Below are positions 1-10,084 of a DNA stretch of 64,000 nucleotides, piece after piece. The notes under the pieces were generated by a model. It was not told where the DNA came from, did no database searches, and worked only from the letters and a program-made list of their open reading frames with translations. A program made the position numbers and the translations under genes. The stretch is from Ligula intestinalis (lineage: Eukaryota; Platyhelminthes; Cestoda; Diphyllobothriidea; Diphyllobothriidae), in the NCBI GenBank assembly GCA_036362985.1, contig JAYGXS010000003.1, forward strand, positions 44,025,167 through 44,089,166, in the 5' to 3' direction. How positions within the stretch are numbered: the stretch's first letter is position 1; each line of letters opens with the position of its first letter.

Positions 1-84
1 TGATGCACAGGGAAGACAGGGGGATGTTCTCACGCTCAGTAGTTTGAGGTCTGTCATGCAGCCGCGCAGCGTGTGCTGAAATAT

Positions 85-660
85 TCTCTGTGGCTAGGTT
101 CGGTATATTTTCGGACGGCGTGGCTTCAGGAGGTGTAAGATTTCCAATTGCAGTCAGCCGAGGAGGCAGATTGCTTGTACCAGCGTCTTTTGACAGCAGA
201 GAGTGGGTTTTGCTAAACGGATTGCCACTGCCTTTGCTGCGGCTAGCACCCGTCTGCGCAGGCCTTTGGAGTAGTGTGTCAGTGTGTGGTATATGACCCG
301 AAAGGCCATTCCCGCGACCTCTCGGTGATTTGTCTCAATTAGGTGGGCAAGGATTCAGCTTGAGACCTATCCATTTTTTCCTTTGATGAGTCAGGATGGT
401 ATGTGCTTGCGTATCCGTTTCTCTAGTCCTCGCGTTGTTCGGCCAATATATTCCACTCCAGAGGACCAGGTGAAACAACAGATGGATGTCGCCCGTAACG
501 GTAGTCTGTCTTAACATCCCATTCATAGGAGGGCAGGCATAGTGAAGAATGTGCGGAAGTCTGCCGCCGGGAAGGCACCCGTGACTGCTTTTTTCAGACG
601 TCGCCTTACCAGTTCACTTGTAGTCTCCCAGAAAAGGCGGTCTTATGAATCATTTTATCT
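85..660 (-). pseudogene. Penelope-like element relic (C-terminal GIY-YIG region)
   Basis: Read on the minus strand, three frames together give the end of a Penelope-like protein. First comes a stretch ending in a TFFTMPALL-like segment, then a GIY-YIG core (SGVEYIGRTTRGLEKRIRKH, about 415-480), then a C-terminal part with AFRVIYHTLTHYSKGLRRR and AVAIRLAKPTLCCQKTLV (about 130-310). The same blocks occur in the fuller element near 40.5 kb (AFQVIY, AAAIRLRRPLLCAQKK), so it belongs to that family. Stops and frame changes make it non-functional. The reverse transcriptase part is missing. GIY-YIG endonucleases nick DNA to prime Penelope retrotransposition. Confidence 0.75.
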
Positions 661-2480
661 TTTCCATCCACGAACCTCCATTTACCCTGACGATCATATA
701 AACACTGGAATTAACTAATCGTTTTTATTCTTCACGTCACTGTATCGGCCTGATGATGAATGACTGAAAACAGTTGTTTGTCAGTATTACTCTTCCATCG
801 TTAAATGGGTATTTTGGCAGAAGTAAGTAAAAAATGGAAAATTTGTCAAACCCAGTAGACTGTTATTAAATAAGACGTTTGAGTAAATTTCTGTGTTTAT
901 TTAGGACGTGCTACTTTGTTGCGAAAGCATTAGATTATTTAAACAATTTCTGGACCTAACGTGGGTTTCCACCGAATAAGATTCCTCGCTAGCCCGTCGC
1001 ATCAGTTAAACGTACTCCAACAGCGGCAGTAGAAACCACCTTTGTAGGATACTTTTAAAAGTCAGAAATTATTTTCAGAGTACAGCTACAAGAACGAGAA
1101 CAGTGGAACAACAAAGCTTGCGACGGAGAATGCTGATATATATTAGTCACCAGAGCAAGGAACATGAAAGACGAGCAGAGTAAAGAAGTTTACAGTGAAA
1201 TGCTTATAATTCCTCCGGCGAAGAAGAAGAGGCAAAAGACTCACTGATGAACTGATCGTCCAGTCTGGGAAGCTCGTTATTTATTAGGATGTTAACGTCC
1301 TTAAGACTGTCCCACAGGCTTAGTTTGTAGAGTTTGCTTTAACGCAGTCAAGGCTAAGATAAGCAATAGAGATTCCTTAACGTATTCAGAGGACACTTAG
1401 CACTAAAAGTTGCATTTGTAAAGGTTGTACCATAGCTAGAGCATGATTGGACATTTGATTATTTAAGGAACGATGGAATGCTACAAGATATCTAAGTGCA
1501 AAGTTAGCGAATATTTTTGTCGAAAGGTGTCGCAAACCTTAATTTTACCCTCGGCTTTTGATAAAAGCGCACACCTTGAAGTGGACTTGAAACATAAAAG
1601 ATGGGCTGAACTTAACTTTAAAATGGAATTCTGTTTTTAGGAAGAAAAAACTTTGGGTGGTTAAGCGAAATGTGACCAAATGTCAGCGTGTACGCTAAAT
1701 TAAGCAAGCTCATAACATCCCCCAGTGCAATTGAAAGTAGGTTCACAAGGCTACAATTGTCACTGAAGAGAAAATATGTGCGTCAGGAAAAAGTAATATG
1801 TTCTAGGGGCCAAATTTACACTAAGAATATGTAAAAACGGCTAATATTATGTCCGTTCCGTTTCTGGATTACGCATCGGTGGAAACTACATTGTGTAAAA
1901 CTAATCTTCCTATTTAATTTAAATCTGACATCATTTTTTTAGCCATCTACCTTAACGGTAACATATACGTACATTTCTTGATGGTCACAATACTCGGTCC
2001 GATAAATCAAATCGGGCATAACCAGCTTCATTTTGCATTTTGGAACAAAAAATCAGAATTTATCAAAAACCTTATTAAGGCTGATTTTGTTCCCTTTTTA
2101 ATTTCATTCTCTTTAGAATTTTTCCTTATGATTTCTCTCAGGCAATTTTTGCATATTTTGGATCCCATTTTCTGCTTCTATTGGGAATTTATATGGAACT
2201 CTTCTAACTTATATAAATGTTCTTTTATACCAAAACTCACAGACAAAACTATCATTCTGGGAAATTAAATAGCCCAGGCAATATCTAGACATCCAGCTAT
2301 CTTAAATTTTGTCTCAATCCTGCCTGTTTTCTAAAGGAAGCAAGACTGAAAATAGAGTTTTCCGTGATGAAATGTTCTCTGAACCTGCAATCCACGCAGA
2401 GAAATCAAAACAACAAAACCAAATATCGGCTTAATTTCGATCAAGATGCTGCATAAGTGAGGTCATTTACTGTTTGGTAT
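661..2480. other. no gene recognised
   Basis: AT-rich sequence with no convincing coding region. About 885-960 resembles 19,090-19,150 (shared blocks GATTATTT and ACAATTTCTGG after a TTTATTTA stretch), so a short dispersed repeat is present. The open frame at 1,978-2,268 is low-complexity hydrophobic and shows no family features. Confidence 0.5.
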
Positions 2481-2700
2481 AACTTCAGTTTCAGTTTATT
2501 TCAGTTTATTTGGTGAGGATAATAGGCAATGCCTTTGAAAACCCTATTTAGCACGTTTAAATTTACCACTACTAACATAGTATTGGCAAACAGTGAGTAG
2601 CATTGTTTTTTTTTACAAATATGTCTGGGTTTTTTAGAGGTCAAACTTGGAGGGAGGAGCGTAGCATTGTTTTTTACAATATATGTCTGGTTTTTAGAGT

Positions 2701-5598
2701 TCAGACTTGGAGAGAGGAGAGGGGACGCATGTAATTATCCAAGCGTTGTTTGTACATTTGAAGGGAAGTTGCCTCCACGAATGACTGTGGAAGGTTGTTC
2801 CACTGTTGTATGACACGTTTCGTGAAGAATTCAGAGCGGAGGTTTAGCTTGGACATTTTCGTGCGCAGCTTCATTGTGTGCCCACGGAGATGAGGCGAGA
2901 GGTGCCACTGAAGCATGTCTTCAAAGCGTAATCCTTTCTCAAGACCTTTTATTATCTTGTCAACTAGGATAAGATCCCCTCTTTGTTGCCTGTAATGCAG
3001 AGGGAATAAATTTATGCATGCCAGTCTATCTATGTAAGTGTGGTTTTTTAGACCTCTTACTAGCTTTGTTGCCCGACGCTGCACTTTCTCCAGACATGCT
3101 GTGTCCTTTGCTAGCCATGGCCGCCACGCCTGTATGCCATACTCTAGATGTGGTCGAACAAATGTGCCGTACACTCTGCCAAAGAGATCTTCATCGAAGG
3201 CTAGAAACGCCCTTTTGATAGCATGCAGCACTCCCGTGGCTTTATTTGCAGCTTTGACAGACTGTAATGAGTGCTTCAGATTACTCTGCATCCAAATGCC
3301 TAGGTCGTTTTGCGTAGATGCTACGGGAATTTTGATGTTTTTGAGGTGATATGTCCTGCTGCTCTGGGGGATATGGTAGTTTGTTGGACGCAGGTGGAGG
3401 ACGGCACACTTTTGCACATTGAAATCCAGCAGCCATCTCTCAGACCACGTCTGCAGTTTGCAAAGTTTATTTTGCAGAGCATCTCGGTCGCTTGGGTGCT
3501 TAATGACCTGCCAGAGTTTAACGTCATCGGCAAACATGATTTTACCGCAGTCCAGTTCTTGAAGGCTGTCATTTACATAGAGAATGAAGAGTAGAGGACC
3601 GAGAACGGAGCCTTGAGGAACCCCACTAACTACGTCAACCCAGTCCGATTTATCCTCCCCGATGCAAACGCGTTGTTTTCGACCGACTAAAAATGACCTG
3701 ATCCAGTCCAAAATTTTTCCCTTGATGCCAAGAACGCTCAGTTTGTGTAAAAGGCGTTGATGGGGCACGCTGTCAAAGGCTTTGCGGAAATCAATGTACA
3801 CTACGTCCACTTCGAAGCCCTCTTCTAAAGCACTTGTCCAGGCCTCAATTGAAGTCAGTAAATTTGAAAGGCAGGAGCGCCCTCGCCGAAAGCCATGTTG
3901 AAAATTTTGTATGATGTCACTTTCATCGCAAAATCTTAGTATGGCCTGCTTGACAAGGACCTCCATCATTTTGCAGGAAAGGCAAGTCAAGCTTATGGGC
4001 CGAAAGCTGTTTGTAGACATCTTGCTACCTCCCTTATATAACGGTACGATGTTGGCCGTCTTCCACTGCAAAGGCAAGTCCCCTGTTCGCATGGAAAGCT
4101 CGAACAGAATTGAAAGAGGCACCGATAGCTCGGTTGACAGTTCTTTAAGTATCAGTCCAGGGATCCCATCCGGTCCAGGAGACTTGTCTGGTTTGATGTG
4201 ACTGAGGACATGTCTTACGTCTGCGACAGAAAAGATAACAGTTTCAATAACGGCTGTACCTTCGCCCACTTCTACTCCCGAATTATCGTCGGGGGATTCC
4301 ATCGTAAACGCCGATCTGAAAAACTCTGACAGTAACTCTACTTTCCGCGGTCCTTCCGTTACTACGTTCCCGAGGTTATCCCTTAGAGTTACAATGTCGT
4401 CCCGGTGCTTCCTTTGACTGCGGATGTATCCATAAAACTTCTTTGGACATATTGTGGCTTGTGTTGTAAGTTGACGCTCAAAGGCAGTTCTAGAATTTCG
4501 TATTTCCTTACGGCATATATTTCGTTGCGCTTTATATTCGGCAAGTGATGTTGAATCTTGAAGATGCTCGTACTTTTTCCACAACCTTTGTTTCTTCTTC
4601 ATGGCCCTTTTTATCGGCTGGTTGACATATGGAGGTCTGGCACATGGTCTTATTACTTTCAATGGGCACTGGACTTCAATTAAGCGCTCTACAGTCCCCT
4701 GGATATGCTGCCATAATTCATTTGTATCGTTCGTACTGGGTAACCAGTTTTCTGCGGAAGCGGTTCGTCTCATTTCTTCAAAATCGGCTTTCCAAATATT
4801 TCTGCGCCTCTTAATTTGCAATTTTGGAGACAATAGGTAACACACGCAGGTAAAAGCAACGTGGTCGCTTAACTTAAGTGGCGGTTGTGAGTTCACTTCC
4901 CTTATGATCCCCTCTTCTTTACTAAAAACGAGATCTAGACAGTTTGAGCTTTGGCCTTCTCGCAGTCGGGTTGTGAAGTCTATGTGTTGAATGAGATATT
5001 CGTCCAAAGAAAACTGAAGTAGTTGATAATTGAAAGGTGCTGCTGCGGCCTTTACTCCAGGCCTCATCCAATCGATGCCAGGAGCGTTGAAATCACCCAG
5101 GAGTAATAGATTTTCCTGTTTACAGATAACCGTCAGTGAACTTAGCAGTTCTACGTCGTCACTTTCGCTGGAGCCGGGAGGCCGATAAACAACGCATATA
5201 TTGAGTGCCGGATGTTGCCTTATCTTAATTTTGCATGAAATTATTTCATATCGTCGTAGGGCTATGTCTGCGATTTCCCCCTGACAACAGGAAATTTCAT
5301 TGGCTACATAAAGTGCCACTCCTCCGCCCCTACGTTGAGATCTGTCGCAGCGGAGCAGTTGATAGCCTTCAATGCTGACTTCGCTGATCCCTATTGCTTC
5401 GGTCAGCCAAGTCTCTGCTAATGCAATTATATGCGGTTTCTGCTCAGATACTATTGTTTTGAGTTCGTCAAGTTTATTGAAGAGACTCTGACAATTGGTA
5501 TAATAGATTTCGAGGCAGCGGCCACTGTTGCTTGTGGTATCTTCTAGAACCGGCCGGTTGACCTTGGTTAAGTTTTCCGCCTGACTACTTCCGGCCAA
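2701..5598 (-). CDS. LINE ORF2: AP endonuclease plus reverse transcriptase, intact
   Basis: The 965-residue polyprotein nicks target DNA and reverse-transcribes its own RNA. An APE-type endonuclease occupies about residues 25-255: IYYTNCQSLFNK, IIALAETWL, RRGGGVALYV, LLLGDFNAPGIDW and SDHVAF. The reverse transcriptase is at about 430-720: NIVPLYKGG, NSFRPISLT, YIDFRKAFDSVPH (motif A), SGVPQGSVLGPLLF (motif B) and IMFADDVKLW (motif C, FADD catalytic pair). A CR1/Jockey-type thumb follows (FVRPHLEYGIQAWRPW, EKVQRRATK, YRQQRGDLI). No RNase H domain is seen, as expected for the CR1 group. No stop or frameshift interrupts it, so it may be active. The Met start lies inside the end of ORF1. Confidence 0.9.
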   Translation of the reverse strand: MAGSSQAENLTKVNRPVLEDTTSNSGRCLEIYYTNCQSLFNKLDELKTIVSEQKPHIIALAETWLTEAIGISEVSIEGYQLLRCDRSQRRGGGVALYVANEISCCQGEIADIALRRYEIISCKIKIRQHPALNICVVYRPPGSSESDDVELLSSLTVICKQENLLLLGDFNAPGIDWMRPGVKAAAAPFNYQLLQFSLDEYLIQHIDFTTRLREGQSSNCLDLVFSKEEGIIREVNSQPPLKLSDHVAFTCVCYLLSPKLQIKRRRNIWKADFEEMRRTASAENWLPSTNDTNELWQHIQGTVERLIEVQCPLKVIRPCARPPYVNQPIKRAMKKKQRLWKKYEHLQDSTSLAEYKAQRNICRKEIRNSRTAFERQLTTQATICPKKFYGYIRSQRKHRDDIVTLRDNLGNVVTEGPRKVELLSEFFRSAFTMESPDDNSGVEVGEGTAVIETVIFSVADVRHVLSHIKPDKSPGPDGIPGLILKELSTELSVPLSILFELSMRTGDLPLQWKTANIVPLYKGGSKMSTNSFRPISLTCLSCKMMEVLVKQAILRFCDESDIIQNFQHGFRRGRSCLSNLLTSIEAWTSALEEGFEVDVVYIDFRKAFDSVPHQRLLHKLSVLGIKGKILDWIRSFLVGRKQRVCIGEDKSDWVDVVSGVPQGSVLGPLLFILYVNDSLQELDCGKIMFADDVKLWQVIKHPSDRDALQNKLCKLQTWSERWLLDFNVQKCAVLHLRPTNYHIPQSSRTYHLKNIKIPVASTQNDLGIWMQSNLKHSLQSVKAANKATGVLHAIKRAFLAFDEDLFGRVYGTFVRPHLEYGIQAWRPWLAKDTACLEKVQRRATKLVRGLKNHTYIDRLACINLFPLHYRQQRGDLILVDKIIKGLEKGLRFEDMLQWHLSPHLRGHTMKLRTKMSKLNLRSEFFTKRVIQQWNNLPQSFVEATSLQMYKQRLDNYMRPLSSLQV

Positions 5599-6503
5599 AG
5601 AAAATTTCGTTCAATGTGGACTATTTCTTCGCCTTTTATTTGTAGGCCGGTTTCGCCTTTGTTCTTTCGGTCGTTTAGATCGTTTTTCAAAAGTCGCATT
5701 TTCCTGCGTTCCTTTGGTTCATAATCCGGCTGAAAGAAAACTCCAGCATGCATGGTCCGCAGAGACGACTTTCTTTCCAGCATAAGCTGTGCCTGCGCTT
5801 CGGTGTCCCAAATGACCTTTAATGGTCGTGGCCGAGAGCTTGAACCATTCGGCGGCTGATCCTTGCCTATTCTAAATGTTTTGAGAATTTTTACAGATTC
5901 AGTGCCCCTTAGCAGTGATTTAGCGAACTGCCGAACGAGACCTCGATCGTGCTCCACCTTATCCCCAGCAACTGTAGCCGTTGATTCTGGTGCACCCTGT
6001 ATCACTATATGCTGCTTACGGTTTGCTCGAGCTTGGGCCGTGGTCACATCGCACTGAAGCAGAGTAGCAGCAGGGGTTTCGAAGTCTAGATCTGTGAAAG
6101 ATTCTATGGACCTTTTGCTGGTAGCATTTTCTTCTAAGTTACCGTTTGCCCTTTGGTCCGATTCAACTTCCTTTTCTTCAGAAGTCTCCTCTTGGAGTGG
6201 TTGTCTTCCTTTTTGTTCACATGGCATGCTCCAAGTTCTGTCTCGCGATAAAACTGAGGGCTTTGGTTGGTCTTTTGCAGGCCATTCTGCATCCGCCTTC
6301 TGCTGGCGTATACACCTGCGTTTGGCCCTGCTGGACTCGTGGTTTCCTGGTTTATCAACCACNNNNNNNNNNTCGTGGTTTCCTGGTTTATCAACCACTG
6401 ACCTGTCCTCTGCATGCGCTGCATCCAGTGGTGTTGTCTTATTGTGCTTTATGAGCACTGCTAGTATCTTTGCGTAAAATTCAAGGCTTCCCTCTAAACG
6501 CAT
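5568..6503 (-). CDS. LINE ORF1 with RRM-like core, interrupted by an assembly gap
   Basis: About 311 residues including the N run. The N-terminal half is charged and low in complexity. The C-terminal half has the pattern of CR1/L1-type ORF1 nucleic-acid-binding cores: IVIQGAPES, VRQFAKSLL, VKILKTFRIGK, RPRPLKVIWD, then a basic RRKMRLLKNDLNDRK segment. It would package element RNA as a ribonucleoprotein and chaperone strand transfer. Its end overlaps ORF2 by 31 bp, so ORF2 is probably reached by reinitiation or frameshifting. The gap at 6,363-6,372 keeps frame, but the true residue count there is uncertain. Confidence 0.7.
   Translation of the reverse strand: MRLEGSLEFYAKILAVLIKHNKTTPLDAAHAEDRSVVDKPGNHXXXXVVDKPGNHESSRAKRRCIRQQKADAEWPAKDQPKPSVLSRDRTWSMPCEQKGRQPLQEETSEEKEVESDQRANGNLEENATSKRSIESFTDLDFETPAATLLQCDVTTAQARANRKQHIVIQGAPESTATVAGDKVEHDRGLVRQFAKSLLRGTESVKILKTFRIGKDQPPNGSSSRPRPLKVIWDTEAQAQLMLERKSSLRTMHAGVFFQPDYEPKERRKMRLLKNDLNDRKNKGETGLQIKGEEIVHIERNFLWPEVVRRKT
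6337..6398. other. assembly gap flanked by a 26 bp duplicate
   Basis: Ten N (6,363-6,372) are flanked by two identical 26 bp copies (6,337-6,362 and 6,373-6,398, both beginning TCGTGGTTTCC). This is what remains when two overlapping contig ends are joined by a placeholder without merging. The peptide therefore reads VVDKPGNH twice around the unknown residues. Confidence 0.9.
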
Positions 6504-6562
6504 TACGCGCGTGGCTAGGTTAAGACATCCATCGCAATCTGCACGCGCAGGCTTATTTGGCT

Positions 6563-6810
6563 GGGTGGTCAGGTCAGGTCAGGTCAGGTTTTATTGAGGG
6601 AAATATAGGTAAATACCTTTGAACTCCCTATTGGTACAGTTTTTTCAATGCATTTGATCTGCAGAACCTTTCAGATCAGTGGCGTTGCCAAAAATTTGAG
6701 GGCCGACAGTGAAAAAACTCCTTAGGCATTGTTCAGAAGTCTAGGGGTTTGAATGCCATTTGAGAGATTTAAGGAGAAAAACTGTCGCCTGGGGGAAGGG
6801 GGGTGCAGAG
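6563..6810 (-). mobile_element. CR1-like LINE, 5'-truncated 3' end
   Basis: On the minus strand this ends in a (GACCT)n pentamer tail (6,568-6,588), preceded by AGGGAGTTCAAAGG and an AGGAGTTTTTTCAC block. The blocks CAGTGAAAAAACTCCT and GGAGAAAAACTGTCG also occur at 23,104-23,175, so it is a truncated copy of the LINE family at 22.9-25.3 kb. It contains no useful coding sequence. Confidence 0.7.
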
Positions 6811-7027
6811 TATATTCGAAGCGGATGGCCTGTGGTGTTGGGTTCTAAGACGGTTGGTGAAAGGAGATGCGTTTTTGCATAGTGGGTGGTCTGGGATTTC
6901 GTACTCGTTATTGAAAGCGCTTCGGCTATTCCTGGGAGTACCTTGTCAAAGGTTGTACGAGGCGGCTTGCATAAGCTAACCTGATTACACCCGTTAGAGT
7001 ATATCTTAGCGACTTGGCCTTCAGGGT

Positions 7028-7100
7028 GTGAGCTGGTGGTGAAGTCGGTAGAGCGTTCGACATTATAAAATGAGGTCCGGGGTTCAAATCCAGCCGTTGA
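7028..7100 (+). repeat. tRNA-like (SINE head or tRNA pseudogene)
   Basis: An A-box-like segment (TGGTGAAGTCGGTAGAGC, about 7,035-7,052) is followed about 30 bp later by an exact B-box form, GGTTCAAATCC (7,081-7,091). The cloverleaf stems are poor, so a SINE or decayed tRNA is more likely than a working tRNA. Confidence 0.5.
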
Positions 7101-7418
7101 CGAACATTTTCTTTCAGCTAGCAGAGATGGATCGTGTACGTTAGCGTTACCCTTGCTATTGGAAACTATATTAGAGTGCATTAATTCAAAGTCTGCAATC
7201 AACCGGCCGTGCTTATATAGATAGCGAAAAGATTTGCTTGTGCAATTAATTTCAACTGTCAAAATTTGTAATGTGAACGACTCAGCCTTTGTTATAAGGA
7301 GTTCTTTGCACTGTAACAATCAGATTCAGAAGCAGCGATGTTGTTCTTAGGAGCGAGTGAACTTCCAGACTTGTGCTGATCGTAGGGATAACTTCCAGAG
7401 CGTGGTATAATCCGCGGT

Positions 7419-7564
7419 CCAGTTAGATTGTTCAAGCGAAGGATTCGTCCCACTCAGAAAGGATATTTCCAAAGGGCAGATAATACGCAGTCCAGTTAGA
7501 TTGTGAAAGCGAAGGATTCGTCTCACTCAGAAAGGATATTTCCAAAGGGGAGATAATACGCAGT
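7419..7564. repeat. two-copy tandem repeat, 73 bp unit
   Basis: Two adjacent units (7,419-7,491 and 7,492-7,564) each begin CCAGTTAGATTGT and contain GCGAAGGATTCGTC and AAAGGATATTTCCAAAGGG. They differ at only a few positions. Confidence 0.85.
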
Positions 7565-9552
7565 TCCTTTGTCAGTTTTTATAGCCAGATGTGTCTTCTA
7601 CACTAAGGTAGAGACTAAAAACCTCGTGAGCGCAAAGAGCTTAAATTCGAAACCAATTTCAAATTTCCCACACCTCGAACTTTGTTTCTCAGGTGCCCTC
7701 AAGTGTTGGTGTTTGTTTTATTGGCATTGAACCACAAAGCAAACCCAATCAAGGCTAGTGGGGCCACGAATTAGACTCAAATACCAAAGTTGTCCTAATC
7801 TAGTTGGAAAACCTGACCGACATTTCCTTAGGGACATGTTCGCTGTTATAGCGGTTAGAGTAATTTCTCGGCCAAACATAAAATAATTGATCTGTTCCAA
7901 AAGGACCATTTTCCAAACTGCGATCTTCCTACAATGTTAGGCTATTTTAGAGACGAACACACTTTGCGCAGGTATTTCCTATCAATACCTTTGGAAATAC
8001 TCTGTGAAAGATTTTCCAAGTCACTTTAGACTTTTTGCACAAAAATTGACTTATTGGCTCCCACAGAAAGAAAGGTGGGCATTGACTTTGGCTTTCAGCC
8101 GTTTCCATGTAGTCGATTGTTCTTTTGTATATCTGTAATTGAATAATTTCTAGCTAATATCATTTTGAAAAATGAACGATTCAACTAATTGGCCGTTGAA
8201 GGAACTCATCAATCAGAAAACGGTCGCGGATCTGCTTGCCAATCCTCTCTTCATTGACGTAGCCAAATCTTCGTTGAACAGTTCGCTTGATGGGACTATG
8301 AAGGTCACTAAAATAAAATTATTGCGTCAGACTTTGAGCTGATACTTTAAAAATATAGATGCTCACTCTCCAACGTATATTTTTCAAGAAAAAACGTATA
8401 TTCAAGGAAACAAGGAAAAGGTTTCAGAGGTAGAAACGACAGTGACAGGTTTTGCAAAAAGAATCAACATGAATGCGTTTCTACTGTGTACTGAAAAAAC
8501 TTTCCGAGCATCTTTTATTAAGTGCGAATGTGTTCACCTACGATACATAGTGTTTATATATTTTAACGAAGAAAAGGTGTTGTAAATGTCCGCAAGAGAA
8601 TATTAACTTCTTGTCGTTTTTAAGGGTGTCATGTTGCTTGAACATTAAGATTCTATTTTCAGGTAAAATTGAAACAATGACCCCAATGGTCATTGAAGAG
8701 AAAAAAGTTTTCGAACGCTCACAGGTTTATAATATAGTTCAGACTATTTTAATGTGATAAAGGTTCTAACCGTGAACGTGTTGTTTTCATTTACTTGAGG
8801 GGCAAAGCAATGGATAATAATTAACTAAGGTATTTTCATTCACACTCCAAACTGTCATTTAAAAAATGAATCTTTCGTTTGCAACTTTTTCGTTCGTGCA
8901 TGGTACAATCTACGGTTCGCACGTAGTGAAATCTTTTCAGACAAAAAGTATCCATATATGCCTTCTCACTTTAATCATTACGTCAACAAGGGCTCTTCTC
9001 ATATTTTATTTATTGAAAGATTTTCGACGCGCAAATACGAGATGATAGTATGCCGACTAATTGGTGGGTTGTTGACTTATTATTCGTTACTGAAGTGTCG
9101 CTTTTGATTGCATCTCATAGTGTTTCCAATAGAACATAATAATCTCCTCAAAACATGCGCCATTGGAAACATTCGGGCTTCATTGTGCAATACCGTTTTT
9201 CCGCAACATAATGGCATGAAAATACAGGCTTTATGTAAGCAGAGACCAACAATCTGAACATTATGGTTTTTGAGCGATGCGTTTAAGGCATTGTCCGAAT
9301 TACTCAGGGCTTTTTAAGCATCAAACCATTTTTTGCCTTTCAGTATAATATGCCTCCAAGCTCACTAAACGGTCGCCTTTTTTCGATTGATAAGGCTGAT
9401 CGAGGGAACTTAAGTACTAATTAGCACGCCGCGTAATCCAAAATGCAAGCGCCCTATAACGCAAGCAAACGCACGAGCAGCTACGTATACACAGGTTTTC
9501 CAGTCCGTTGCATCTCATGCCCTGAAAGTATAATGTGGTAACAGTAGTTTTG
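7565..9552. other. no gene recognised; one small ORF
   Basis: Mostly AT-rich sequence without family features. The only frame worth noting is a 56-codon ORF at 8,172-8,342 on the plus strand, listed separately. Confidence 0.4.
8172..8342 (+). CDS. short hypothetical ORF, 56 codons
   Basis: It begins MNDSTNWPLKELINQKTVAD and continues LLANPLFIDVAKSSL. Its composition is more protein-like than the surroundings, with amphipathic Leu/Ile spacing. A possible donor (ATGAAG|GTCACT, 8,298-8,306) could make it a first exon, but the donor is weak and no downstream exon was recognised. No family is assigned and it may be chance. Confidence 0.15.
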   Translation: MNDSTNWPLKELINQKTVADLLANPLFIDVAKSSLNSSLDGTMKVTKIKLLRQTLS

Positions 9553-10080
9553 TAGTGCACTTCATTAATCCTTAGTCCCAGCAGTTTCTCCTATGAAAAC
9601 GGTGGTTATAGGATTTTATGAATGGGTAAAATGGATGGGCATTGGAATATACTTTACTTATTGTTGTATGCATTTTTATTCTATTGTATTTATAAATTTT
9701 ATTGATTTTTATTTATAGATTTTTTTCATCCCTATTTTCGTTTAACGTATTGCGGAAAAACCTCGATTATCAAATTTTAGGTTTCTTGAAATTCTTGAAA
9801 AATAGTAATGGCAGTTAGGAGGTCGTCTACTTCAACATACCTGAGATCCAACGTATCGTTCTGGTCCGTGGCGGAAAGTGCCGCTTACACCTTCAATTCA
9901 CATGCGGAACAACTTACTCTTAGCGGCCGCGAAAAAAAAATTCGCCTTGATTTTTCCACTTTACACTTGCATCATAAAGTTCCTTCCCAGCCTATTTTAT
10001 TTCCCCACCCCAAAAAAACACTATAACCACCGTTTCTGTAGAACGAAAAGCTGGGACTAGGGTTATATGAAGTGCACTGC
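9553..10080. mobile_element. foldback/MITE-like element, inverted ends of about 60 bp
   Basis: The left arm (about 9,553-9,611) and the reverse complement of the right arm (about 10,021-10,080) share GTGCACTTCAT, CTAGTCCCAGC and AAACGGTGGTTATAG with small indels. The interior of about 410 bp is AT-rich and has no transposase. Confidence 0.65.
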
Positions 10081-10084
10081 ATTA

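Larger units (their letters stand above)
2483..6560 (-). mobile_element. CR1-like non-LTR retrotransposon, near full length
   Basis: The minus strand carries a two-ORF LINE: ORF1 (6,503-5,568), ORF2 (5,598-2,701) overlapping it by 31 bp, then a short 3' UTR. The 3' end carries a simple tail of AAACTGAAAT-type units (about 2,483-2,515). The 3' UTR holds a tandem duplication of about 63 bp (2,594-2,655 and 2,661-2,720), each copy with AGCATTG, a T-run, TATGTCTGG and CTTGGAG. The uninterrupted 965-codon ORF2 points to a recent insertion. Low-stringency relatives of its 3' end (AAAGGC, CTATT and a repeated tail) occur at 6.57, 22.9 and 44.2 kb. The 5' boundary is uncertain because another LINE 3' end abuts it at about 6,560. 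Confidence 0.85.

Noticed and set aside
750..780. Hammerhead-like CTGATGATG...GAAAACAGTT
   Set aside because: Stem III and a cleavage-site base cannot be placed, and stem I is absent.
3018..4840. Plus-strand ORFs of 60-103 codons
   Set aside because: They are opposite-strand shadows of the LINE ORF2.
7081..7091. Functional tRNA gene
   Set aside because: The B-box is good, but acceptor and anticodon stems do not pair, so a SINE head or pseudogene is more likely.
6741..7319. Minus-strand ORF of 192 codons
   Set aside because: It runs through a LINE 3' end and a tRNA-like repeat and has no protein family features.
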